Source of the DNA: Saccoglossus kowalevskii
Lineage: Eukaryota; Hemichordata; Enteropneusta; Harrimaniidae
Length of the DNA: 17,980 nucleotides
Assembly: GCF_000003605.2 (NCBI RefSeq)
Contig: NW_003133843.1
Coordinates: 717,676-735,655 of the forward strand
Reading direction: 5' to 3'
Below the pieces are notes generated by a model, which worked only from the letters and a program-made list of their open reading frames with translations, ran no database searches and had not been told where the DNA came from. This document shows positions 8,125-16,742 of the stretch, piece by piece (positions within the stretch are counted from its first letter, which is position 1; each line of letters opens with the position of its first letter). The translations under genes and the position numbers were made by a program.

Positions 8125-8410
8125 TTAATAGTCAATCTTGGCACTGCAGGTCACACTAAGTGAGTATGTCTGTACTATGCAAGTCACACTCTGGATATAC
8201 TCAAGAAGATAGTCACCAAATCCACGTAGAATATTAATGCAATGCCGACAAATCATAGCAGCACTAGTTTAGGTTCAGCATCATATCAGGAAAACCATTA
8301 GCAGCCGTAATCCCATCCCTACCAGACAACACGGCAATTAAGTCTGTATACACTGGATTTTCATGTGTGGATTCACTTAGTCGTCCAATACAATTTGAAT
8401 CACACAGATT
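8125..8410 (-). pseudogene. Unidentified protein-like fragment in two overlapping frames
   Basis: On the minus strand, 48 stop-free codons (8410 to 8267) encode IGRLSESTHENPVY and then GITAANGFPDMMLNLN. A second frame offset by one base continues from 8256 to 8125 with MICRHCINILRGFGDYLLEY. The composition is protein-like and unlike the surrounding AT-rich DNA, and the two pieces abut as if separated by a frameshift. I do not recognise the family. It lies just beyond the 3' end of the Ty3/gypsy relic and could be element-derived, a host exon fragment, or chance. Confidence 0.25.
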
Positions 8411-8539
8411 TCAATATACTTACAATAACATGAAAGTACATTACATAAGACAAAGATTCTTTGTGAACGTTGTACAACATCATTGCTGAGCAACGTACAC
8501 ACTAGTTTTCGCAACAGTATCTGGAAAGACAATGATTCA

Positions 8540-8706
8540 ACCAAGGCATAGGCACGGTCTAACATCCATAGAATAAAGGGACACAGGAAATTTTGGCCTC
8601 CACCAAGGGCTCATGAAAAACAACTAGATATCACTAAGGCAAAGGCACTGTCCGACATCCTCACTATAGTAGGACATGGGCAATCTCTGGCCTCCTACCT
8701 GCAATC
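8540..8706. repeat. Degenerate direct repeat, about 93 bp apart
   Basis: The segment near 8540-8612 (CCAAGGCATAGGCACGGTCT, then TTTTGGCCTCC) is repeated near 8633-8706 (CTAAGGCAAAGGCACTGTCC, then TCTCTGGCCTCC). The two copies also share ACATCC and CATG positions. The repeat lies in the sequence expected to be the 3' LTR of the minus-strand Ty3/gypsy relic, so it may be an internal LTR duplication. Confidence 0.6.
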
Positions 8707-8737
8707 ATGCAACATAACATAACACAATTTTACAATA

Positions 8738-8746
8738 CCCCCCCCC
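8738..8746 (-). promoter_or_regulatory. Putative polypurine tract of the Ty3/gypsy relic
   Basis: Nine consecutive G on the minus strand, preceded by GATGAT and followed after TAT by TGTAAAATTGTG, a possible LTR start (TG) at 8734. A G-rich tract directly before the 3' LTR is where plus-strand priming occurs in these elements. The opposite LTR edge was not found. Confidence 0.5.
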
Positions 8747-8900
8747 ATCATCAGTAAAGGTTTTGAATGTACGTACCTTCAAAACACGTACTGAACTATA
8801 TTTACAAACACAATGCATGGCAACAGATCTGTGTCTCCATCTCACTCCAGGGAAATCTCAAGTACTTCGCTTTAGAAGCATTTCCATAACTTACACTTTA

Positions 8901-9800
8901 TCATTGAGTGTTGCAATTCTGATCATCAGTAGATTCAAATACCACAGGTTCAGTCAACCTCCAATTATGATCATTTATACATTTGCTCACATTTCTCTTG
9001 TCTCTGACTCCAGCTTTGTTAGAAAATCCATAATATTGCGTAGGACGTCTAGTTATAGTAGATCTTCTAGGAATTATGTTAGGTTCATTAAAACAATTCA
9101 TATTATCAGTTTCAACTCAATGTACAGTTCCATCGAACTGATGTTCAGCAATCTCATAGTTTTGTTTGTATACACTCTCATCTTTTTTCTGTTCAGATAC
9201 AACCCCAATGATCTCTTGAACTTCTTCAGGTCCAACATTATCAGTTGCAGACATATTTTCAAGTTGGGTTTCATCACTTGACTTCTATCTTCCATGTCAT
9301 CAGTCTTTTCCAGCTCAGCCATCTCAATGGTTTCATCATACGTATCATTTGTATTAATCTCAAAAGACTCATTTGGTATCTCAATTCCAAGTTTCATGGG
9401 GGTCATTTCGGTCATCACATCAGTGGATACTCTGTTCTCTTTGAAATGTTGACCAGTCTTTGCTATTTGGATTCAGTCCTTCTCTTGTAATATAATGATA
9501 TTCATACTCAATAGCTGAGCTCAACGACTCTGAATCTCTCAGTGATGACCACTTTTACAGGTCGTCTTGAAGGCATCCTTTGTTTTAAAGCTTTTTCTGA
9601 CACTTTTGGTACTATCACTGCATCAGGCTTAACTTTATCCAAGCATGGCTTCAACAAGTTCCTATGCACAGTACGTGTTCTACCTGTTGGATCACACTTT
9701 ATAACATAAACTGGAATATCCGGACTTAGTCAACGAATAACTTGATATGGTGCTTCCTCCCAACGATCTTTGATCTTCACACTACAAGAACCCATTCACC
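8901..9800 (-). pseudogene. Ty3/gypsy integrase tail region
   Basis: Minus-strand frames hold KIKDRWEEAPYQVI, then DPTGRTRTVHRNLLKPCL, which is the C-terminal region commonly seen in metazoan Ty3/gypsy integrases (RW-x-x-x-PY-x-V, then RT-x-HRN-L-L-P). A stop interrupts between the two. An acidic stretch (9418-9098) and a basic RRSTITRRPTQYYGF segment (about 9060) follow, as at the end of such polyproteins. The parts are in different frames. Confidence 0.7.
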
Positions 9801-10330
9801 TTCACCTAAACTCACATTGAACACTTTACTATCCCAACATTTCTTATTAACTGCACCAGCTTTACGTATGTTCTGTCCTACAACTTCATTGGCAAACTCT
9901 AATCGCTGTTTCAAATCAGTAACATATTGAGTTATAGTAATTTCTGATATATCATCAGCTTGTACACCCATTTGAACGTCTGGAGCTGTATGGGCTTCAC
10001 TGCCAAACATGAAACAATAAGGTGAATACCCTGTAGTGTCATGATTGGTGCAATTGTAGGCATGTACCAATGGTGCTATGTAAGATTCTCAATCAGCTTT
10101 TTGGTTGTTTTTCCAATGTGCCTATCATGTTTAACAGTGTTCTGTTGGAACACTCGCACTGTCTATTTCCCTGTGGATGATAAGGTGTTGTGCGAGACTT
10201 CTCACTTCCTATGATCTGGCAAAATTCACGAATAACATCAGATTCAAAATTGAGCCCTTGATCTGAGTGCAGACGTTAAGGCATAATATAGTGCCCGATA
10301 AACCCATCATAATGATGTTTTCATGTCGTT
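9777..10330 (-). pseudogene. Ty3/gypsy integrase core fragment
   Basis: On the minus strand, RLHSDQGLNFES (near 10275) and TTPYHPQGN (near 10190) are the integrase core segments carrying the second Asp and the stretch leading to the catalytic Glu. HAYNCTNHDTTGYSPYCFMF (near 10050) follows. The His/Cys zinc-binding N-terminus and first catalytic Asp region are absent or unrecognisable. A stop and frameshift separate the core from the downstream part near 10090. Confidence 0.8.
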
Positions 10331-10399
10331 CTGGTTCCCAGTTGGAATGGTCATGTACCTTCATTAGAAAGAGAGGGTCTGGGTTTTGGTCTTCGCGAC

Positions 10400-10735
10400 A
10401 AGTGTCTGCATCATAGTTGTTACGACCAGGACGTTAGCTTATGTCAAGATTATAATTAGTCACGCCTGGCATATGCAACTGGTCTAAGTCTTTCTATACC
10501 ACCAATTTCTTGCATTTGATACAAGGCTGCTCCAAGTCCCAATGCACTGGTATCAGTATGAAGTTCAAACGGTTTGGAGTAATTGGCATAGGCAAGCACT
10601 GGTGGAGTACTCAACATCCTAATGAATAGGTCAAATGCTTGTTGACACGCTGAAGTCCATTCAAAAGGTGGAGCTTTAGTCTTGCGTTCCTTCGTATTAG
10701 GGTAACCAGCAGTGAGACTATGTAGAGGTCTGGCT
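10400..10735 (-). pseudogene. Ty3/gypsy RNase H fragment with internal deletion
   Basis: On the minus strand PPFEWTSACQQAF and PFELHTDTSALGLGAALYQ (near 10560) represent the connection and RNase H N-terminus, including the catalytic Asp of HTD. The frame then jumps to RPGRNNYDADT (near 10425), the usual C-terminal end of the domain. The middle of the domain, several tens of residues, is missing, and stops lie at the junction. Confidence 0.8.
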
Positions 10736-11165
10736 ATGGTAGATTATCCAGGCACAAATCTACGATAGTACCCCGCAATCCAAGAAATGTCCTTACTTCA
10801 TGCACATTGCAAGGTTTAGGCCATGTTCGTAAAGCTTCAGGCTTTTCATGATCCATCTCTACTCCTTTTTCAGACACTATATGTCCAAGGTATTTTACTT
10901 TATCCCTGAACAACTTGCACTTAGTATGCTTCAACTTAAGATCACACTATCTCAATCTGGTTAGGATCTTTTCAAGACGACCAAGGTGTTCTTCAAATGT
11001 ACTAGCAAAGACAATGATGTCATCCCAATATGCTTGACAAATCTTCATATTATAGTCAACCAAACATCGCTCTACTGTACGCTGGCAACTTGCTCTGGCA
11101 TTCATCAATCCAAATGGGGGTGCAGTCCATTAATTGAATTCAAAAACAAAATTTAAATTAAAAAA
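10734..11165 (-). pseudogene. Ty3/gypsy reverse transcriptase fragment
   Basis: The minus strand encodes PPFGLMNARASCQRT, then YWDDIIVFA with the YxDD active site at 11019-11030. After an in-frame stop at 10947-10949 come KCKLFRDKVKYLGHIVSEKG and WPKPCNVHEVRTFLGL. These are the palm-to-thumb motifs of Ty3/gypsy RT. A frameshift near 10775 moves the next motif (YYRRFVPG) to another frame. The 5' edge grades into AT-rich sequence near 11165. Confidence 0.85.
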
Positions 11166-12384
11166 CAAAAAATATAGAGAAATGGAAGTGTTAACTCGAA
11201 AACCCCTGTAATGGCGTTTCGCGTTCACCCCAAATTTCGCAAGTTTTTTATTATTAAAATTTAACAGAAAGAAAAATCACCACAGCTGAGTCAGTCTGGG
11301 TTATTTAGAGCAGTTTACATGTATTATTCCAGTAGCATACATCCGGGCATTTGTTGTGGTTTACCATTTTAAATATTCACATTTACTCATGATATTTGAT
11401 TTACTGGTACATTCAACAAAAATATATGGATTATTTAGTGACATCACAAAACAGTTTGTAGTAATATTTATAATACTTACGGTTCCAAATATATTTATCT
11501 CAGAACAGAGAACAGCAACATACTGTTGACTTCCGACTTCATAAAAAAGTCTACAGCGTACCAACAAGCAAGATACAGGTAAATTTATGTTTAGATCTAT
11601 ATGTATTCATGGCAACAAGTAACCAGTGACATCAACAAAGGTGTACATCAACGAACAACAAATGTTCTGATTGGTCTAAAATCACTAGATTGATTTTAAA
11701 GATTGACAGTACTGAAATATCTTACTCGTACAACCTATGTTTACATCAATATCTGTATTATGTGGGCTTTATATTCACCAGAGCCCGGTAGTAGCCCTGT
11801 AAATTGTTTCACCCAAAAAACAGGTAAAATGTATAATCTGCAAAGCATGCTGGGAAATGCCATGGTCTCTGCTGTCAATCATTTTCGGTACATGTTTTTC
11901 CAAAAATATAATTGTCTCCCATCCAAAACCTACATGCACAAATAAAACAAACAAATTAAAAATATATATGAAGTATAATACTTTACCTTTCTGTCGATAT
12001 ATACTATGATATTTATAGTTTTGTTGCGCATTTGAAATGTGTTTGTCTCTAGTGTTTTACTTATTGTCTATTTAATATGGATTGTCTATGATTGTAGAAT
12101 TTAAGTTAACAAATCACTAAATAGTCGGCCTTTTTACATCGAATTTTACGTTATCAGTATAAAGTATTCAAATGCATTCTGCTTGGGTATATTGAATAAA
12201 AAGAAAAAAACACGTCAAAAATCCGTTTTGGGTTGAGAGGTGTTAGAGCTTGAGTTATGTTCGATCATAATGTAGCTTATAATCAAGCAAACCAGGCTAA
12301 GTTCAGTCTGCATTTTACACATCAAGCATTGCACAATTTTGCCTTGTAATTCAGAGTGGACAATCAATTTTAACTTCCACTTTT
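11166..12384. other. Intergenic, no gene seen
   Basis: No exon with convincing coding character was found on either strand. Short open frames (for example 11361-11567 minus and 11703-11945 plus) show no recognisable motif. The sequence is AT-rich and apparently unique. One site resembling a ZNF143-type motif lies at 11845-11858. Confidence 0.5.
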
Positions 12385-12982
12385 TAGCTCCGCTATCGAA
12401 GCTTATTATATGAGTGATTGTCCGTCGTCGTCCGTCTCAATGTTTTACTTTTTCGACTTCTTCTTGAAAACTACAAGCCTGAATGCTTTGATACTTGGTG
12501 TATATGTACCTTGGGTAGACCTCTCTCAGGTTTGTTCAGTTCATGATGATATTTTCAATTGTCTAATTTTGGTGAATATTTTTGTCATTTTTGGTAAAAA
12601 GTGATGTTTTCAACTTCTTGTTAAAAACCGTAAGTCTGATTGCTTTGATATTACATATATAGGTACTACATGTGGACCGCTCTCAGATTTGTTCATTTTG
12701 TAATGTTACCATTAATTCTCTAATTTTAGTGAATATTTTTCTTATTTTTGGTAAAAAGTGATATTTTCGACTTCTTGTTGAAAACCGCAAGTCCGATTGC
12801 TACTACGTGTGGACATCTTTGAGATTTGTTAATTTCGTGGTGATATCTTCAATTATCTAATTTTGATGATCATTTTTGGTGAAAAGTGAAAGTTCCATTG
12901 CTTTGATACTATACATATTGTTCATTTTCTAATGATATCTTCTGTTCTTTAATTGTAATGTGCATTGCTAACAGCGGAGCTA
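12385..12982. mobile_element. Nonautonomous element with 10-bp terminal inverted repeats and ~157-bp internal tandem repeats
   Basis: TAGCTCCGCT at 12385-12394 and AGCGGAGCTA at 12973-12982 are perfect inverted repeats bounding about 598 bp. After a GTCCGTCGTCGTCCGTC tract come about 3.5 tandem copies of a roughly 157-bp unit starting near 12450, 12607, 12764 and 12884. Shared blocks are CGACTTCTTGTTGAAAAC, ATTGCTTTGATA, TGTTCATTTT and TTTTTGGTAAAAAGTGAT. No transposase is encoded. A clear target-site duplication is not visible. The architecture parallels the intron 6 element of gene A. Confidence 0.7.
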
Positions 12983-13089
12983 TCTTAGCCGACAGGCTGC
13001 TTGTTAAATATCTTTGGTAATTGTTGTGTTAAAAAAGTAAGCCAAATAAAGGTAAAAGTGGCTGGATTACAGGAAATGCTCTGCCTGTT

Positions 13090-13621
13090 GCCATGCTTCA
13101 AATGATGACATCACATATTTAAAGCGGGGGAGTCGTCACCGTCAGGTGGTTATAGCGTGTCATTGTTTACAAACAAGTGCCTACCCATGAGCCTTTGCGT
13201 TCTTAGCGTGTGTTGTTATCATCGCTTGGGACTCAATCCTAGCGCGTACTGTTTATCTTTAATCAGCGTTATCAATCTATATTTGTAGTTCAAAAGTTAT
13301 ATATAGAACTGTTGGAACCTACGTAAAAAAGGACAACATCCACCGTACCATTATTACGAACACCTACTTTAAATTAGTAAACTAAGGCGTATTAATAGAG
13401 CACTCCAGAAAATAATTTCCGAATGTCAGGTAACATATCACATTTCATAACTTTACAAACAAAGTTTTGATCTGTTATCTCTAAAGCTGTGAACACACCG
13501 TACTTTGACTTAAGAAGACTATATACCGGATCTGAACGCATGTGCAGCACCATGCGCGTGGAAGCAAATATCCAAGGTCCGTTTATCTTAAATGGATTAC
13601 TGGTATTTACCGTGAAACATT
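13090..13621 (+). promoter_or_regulatory. Presumed promoter and 5' UTR region of FMO gene B
   Basis: The region immediately upstream of gene B's start codon contains TATATATA at 13298-13305, CTATATAC at 13519-13526 and TATTTAAAG near 13118, any of which could serve as a TATA element. Local GC content rises around 13130-13260. No transcription start can be fixed by eye. Upstream ATGs at 13540 and 13552 share a frame that overlaps the FMO start out of frame. Confidence 0.35.
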
Positions 13622-13739
13622 ATGGAAGACAAGAAGCGTATTCTAATTATTGGTGCAGGAGTGTCGGGATTGACTGCGATCAAGAGTTGTTTGGAAGAAG
13701 ATCTGCAACCAGTTTGCTTCGAACGAGACAATCAGCTGG
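13622..13739 (+). CDS. Gene B exon 1 (FAD-binding motif)
   Basis: The exon's 118 coding bases encode [20 protein letters not shown] and continue to CFERDNQLG. The Gly-x-Gly-x-x-Gly fold for FAD and the acidic Glu at the end of the second strand are intact. Donor is GTACGT after a phase-1 split of a Gly codon. Any 5' UTR exon further upstream is not visible. Confidence 0.92.
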
Positions 13740-16700
13740 GTACGTCCCTCTTATCCAGTTCGTAATCTAATTCCGCCTGTGAAATGGGAATTGCTAAAAT
13801 CGAAATAAGTTTCGGCTCAATAATATTTTGTCTTGATTTGCCGTCAGTTTAGAAAGCAAAGTTTATTGATTTAAAAATCTGTTTCGGAAGTTTAGCAGTC
13901 AAGTGATATTACTATTTTGATATCAAAACGTAAATTATTTAAAATACATTTCCAATTAAGAGTTTATCTAGATAACATATTTCGAAGTGTCTGGGAAAAT
14001 ACATAAAACATACCCGATATACACTAAATAGATATGATGCTAAGTATTAGTTTGACGTCATATATAAATTATCATCCCCACATCATCTTTCAAATGGTCA
14101 ATTTTTAGGTGGCATTTGGTACTACACCGAAGACCTGAGACCCGGTCAATCGTCAGCTGCCTATAAAAGTATTATCTCCAACAACTCAAAGGAAACATTA
14201 TGTTTCTCTGATTTTCCATTCCAAAAAGAAGATCCAGCATTAGTGACATATGACACAATTACTCAATATCTCGTCAATTACGCAAATCACTTTGGATTAG
14301 GCAAGTATATCTATTACAACAGAAATGTTGTCAAAGTTGAAATGTGTAAAGATTATGAAACTACTGGACAATGGGATGTCTCATACGTGGACGGTGGTAG
14401 TGGTGACGTCACGGTGGAAACATTTGACGGTATAATGGTGTGTAGCGGCGGTGGATTCGGAAAACCATACATTCATGCTATCTCCGGGCTGGATAAATTT
14501 AAAGGGATTACAATTCATGGAAATGCCTACAGGCAACCTGCTCCCTTTATCGGGAAAAAGGTCATAGTGGTTGGTGAGTAAATCATTTTGCTTATAATAA
14601 TAAAAAATAAATAATTATAATAATAATAATTGTAAATTAAATCGTGTTTTGGTATTTGTGTTGTGTTGCATTACATTAAGTTTCAATCACACATTCCATA
14701 TCTACTTTGTATATGATATTCTTTAAATAAACATAAAACTTTCACGGTCCATCTTTATTTACTATTCTTTGATATAATGATATAAGTTCCTGATCTCCTC
14801 GCTATAATAAACACGTGGGGATACACATTTGTTTATAGTGGAGAGTATATCAGGATAAATTATAAAGGTGTTTGGTATAACAGTGTATACTTGTTCATTG
14901 TTTTGTATATTGTATCGCCAGTAATCAACAAAATATTGATAGATGAATTTTAATATTTACTTCCACGACTGGCAGAACCATCCATCTACACAATGATACT
15001 ATAGGCTACGTGCCACCAATTAGCCTTATCTTAAGCCAAAGTTTTTTTTTTCACTACGTTTTATTCGAAACGCGATGTATGAGGGCGTATTCCAATTACG
15101 TCAGCTGTTAGACTTGTGTGTGTAGCTTTGTTTATTGACCGGTGACCTGTGGATCTGGGCAATTCTAAATTAGACCCTTCCAAACTGCCTGCGTTTCTGA
15201 GAATATTGAGGGTAGAAAGACTTACAAATCCATGTGCTTTGTTTATATCCACTTTGTATGAGTTTGAGCTGACCAACATGTGTTTTACCGGCCACAACTA
15301 TATTACATACATGTGGTTTCAACAAATTAAAACAATATTGTGATCTTTGTAACCCTTTTTCACCTAAACGCTAACATTGTCTTCTATGGATTTCTAATTA
15401 GTGGCGTGAGACCTACTATATATCTGTTACATTACGTGTATACCGCCCTCACACACATATCTGTTTATGTTAAAAGGTTCTTCTCACACTGCCGGTGATA
15501 TAAGCTGTGAATTGGGACGTAATCAGTGTAGTAAGGTACGAGGCATATTTTTTGTTCGACAGACCTTATGTGGTGACTGATATATGCGCTGTTGAGAAAT
15601 GGTTTGACGCCACTTATAGTTGGGTAGTCAATCTGATTTTTTATTTTCGGAAACCAGGTTGCTTTTCAAAATTTAAGCCATGTTTGTAAATGCTGTAAAA
15701 CGCGCTGTGTTTCATGCAGGCTTTCCATACATAGAATTCAATACATCTCCGAGAAGTAATAATAAATTAAATATATAAAACTTAAACAGCAGTAAACAGA
15801 CGTTCAATAACGATTAATACCACCAGTTATGTAATCGAATATACATTGCTCATGTACTGCATTGAACATAGCAACCAGATAATTCAATCTCGAGGGTTCT
15901 GATCAGAGCTGAACAGTTCATACATACATTTGATACGTGTGTGCATAATCAGCAACAGCTATTCAATTCTGGTCAACAAGAAACTTTTTAATTCTAGCCT
16001 AGCATACATGAATTTCTTTGTTTAGAATATGCACATGTCAGTGCTTTATCGCTAAGTAACTAAACAATTATTTCGTTTAGGGGGGTAGAACGATTTAGAT
16101 GTTATGCCATGCTTTAACATTGTAATTTTTAAGATTATTTCCAAATTCTATAATGTAAGATATAATACTGTCTATGTCTGTCTTAGGTTTATCTCTGTGT
16201 ACGTAGACCAGTTATGGTCATGACACGTATCTCACTTGATGGTGGCTGGAATCCGGACATGTTCCTAACACAACGACTACGACAAATGTTGCCTGCTTGG
16301 TTCAGTAATTATAAATTTAATACTTTTTACAGTACTGCAACACAAGTAAGTAATATGTTTGTGCACTAATAATAAAGACACTATGATTTGAAAATTGAAT
16401 TGTTTTATTCTAGTGTGTATATCAACTGATATCAGGCATCATTCAAGACTCCCAAAAATATAGCAATTCTTGTAATATTCACATGTAATGAGTAACATAA
16501 CTATTGCCTTGCAATTACCATATTCTCTGTTGTCATACAGGAATCACCTGGAACCATGGTAAATGATGAAATACTATATCGTATTGCTTGCAACCATGTG
16601 AATGTTGTACCAGAAATAGCAAGGATAACTGAGAAAAGTGTGGAGTTTATCGATGGCAGAGTTATTGATGACGTGGATGTTATCGTATTTGCTACCGGAT

Positions 16701-16742
16701 ACGAGATATCGTATCCTATTATTGACGAAGCATTAATCTTTG
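13622..16742 (+). CDS. Gene B: flavin-containing monooxygenase, 5' part, exons 1-5
   Basis: This is the first 335 codons of an animal-type FMO, FAD- and NADPH-dependent and probably ER-bound like the family. Exons are 13622-13739, 14109-14573, 15477-15535, 16187-16345 and 16541-16742, all AG/GT with consistent phase. Start: ATTATGG context with A at -3 and G at +4, placing the FAD motif GAGVSG at residues 11-16. Further landmarks are FER and GGIW (33-43), SNNSKE and FSDFPF (64-77), TTGQWDV (124-130), F170-x-G-x3-H-x3-Y180 (the FMO signature), a variant NADPH motif GSSHTAGDI (195-203) and ATGY (318-321). No lesions were seen. The 3' exons lie beyond the window. It resembles vertebrate FMO1-5 more than the GS-OX-like group, judged from memory of motifs. 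Substrate is unknown. Confidence 0.93.
13740..14108 (+). other. Gene B intron 1
   Basis: This 369-bp intron has a GTACGT donor and a CAATTTTTAG acceptor. It is AT-rich with nothing else recognised. Confidence 0.85.
14109..14573 (+). CDS. Gene B exon 2 (FMO signature)
   Basis: The exon has 465 bases, phase 1 at both ends, and encodes residues 40-195. It includes [39 protein letters not shown] and the [11 protein letters not shown] signature, ending VIVVG at the start of the NADPH-binding motif. The donor is GTGAGT. In gene A the equivalent exon would lie upstream of the window. Confidence 0.93.
14574..15476 (+). other. Gene B intron 2
   Basis: This 903-bp AT-rich intron has a GTGAGT donor and a TTAAAAG acceptor with a weak polypyrimidine tract. 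It holds a short AAT-rich run (about 14595-14640) and a DR1-like pair of half-sites (15136-15148). No coding remnant was seen. Confidence 0.8.
15477..15535 (+). CDS. Gene B exon 3 (NADPH-binding loop)
   Basis: This 59-base exon encodes [19 protein letters not shown] after completing the Gly codon split with exon 2. It aligns with the family's G-x-G-N-S-G-x-D-I-A segment, but the middle Gly is Ser and the last is Ala. Length and donor position are supported by the homologous exon in gene A. The exon is short enough to be missed by gene predictors. Confidence 0.85.
15536..16186 (+). other. Gene B intron 3
   Basis: This 651-bp intron has a GTACGA donor and a TGTCTTAG acceptor. It is AT-rich, with no element or RNA gene recognised. 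Confidence 0.8.
16187..16345 (+). CDS. Gene B exon 4
   Basis: The exon has 159 bases in phase 0 and encodes [15 protein letters not shown], then [11 protein letters not shown]. It is homologous to gene A exon 4 but eight codons shorter, with most of the difference before its end. Donor is GTAAGT, identical in context (ACACAA) to gene A. Confidence 0.88.
16346..16540 (+). other. Gene B intron 4
   Basis: This compact 195-bp intron has a GTAAGT donor and a TTGTCATACAG acceptor. Its last ~28 bases nearly match the end of gene A intron 4. None of the repeats that fill the gene A intron are present. Confidence 0.85.
16541..16742 (+). CDS. Gene B exon 5 (ATGY motif)
   Basis: The exon has 202 bases, phase 0 in and phase 1 out, and encodes [25 protein letters not shown] and [17 protein letters not shown]. 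Donor is GTGAGT. It has the same length as gene A exon 5 and is about 91% identical to it at the base level by hand count. Confidence 0.92.

Larger units (their letters stand above)
8735..11165 (-). mobile_element. Ty3/gypsy-like LTR retrotransposon relic
   Basis: Read on the minus strand, the order is the reverse transcriptase palm and thumb, RNase H, integrase core and C-terminus, a Lys/Arg/Pro-rich tail, and a polypurine tract. This is the Ty3/gypsy pol order. The 5' half (gag, protease, RT fingers) is missing and the copy begins inside RT near 11165. Stops, at least two frameshifts and internal deletions in RNase H and the integrase N-terminal half show it is dead. No second LTR is recognisable. 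It lies between FMO genes A and B, in the opposite orientation. Confidence 0.85.

Noticed and set aside
8377-8565. 62-codon minus-strand open frame (MLDRAYALVES)
   Set aside because: It lies in the probable LTR region and runs through the direct repeat, with no recognisable motif.
8763-9281. 172-codon plus-strand open frame
   Set aside because: It is the antisense shadow of the minus-strand retroelement tail. The composition (Ser/Ile-rich) and lack of motifs fit a shadow.
13489-13770. 93-codon open frame over gene B exon 1
   Set aside because: It starts at GTG, is out of frame with the FAD motif, and reads through the exon 1 donor. Kept only as an upstream-ATG observation.
15061-15689. Short open frames around gene B intron 2 and exon 3
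   Set aside because: None is in the exon 3 frame or shows family motifs. The true coding part here is only 59 bases.
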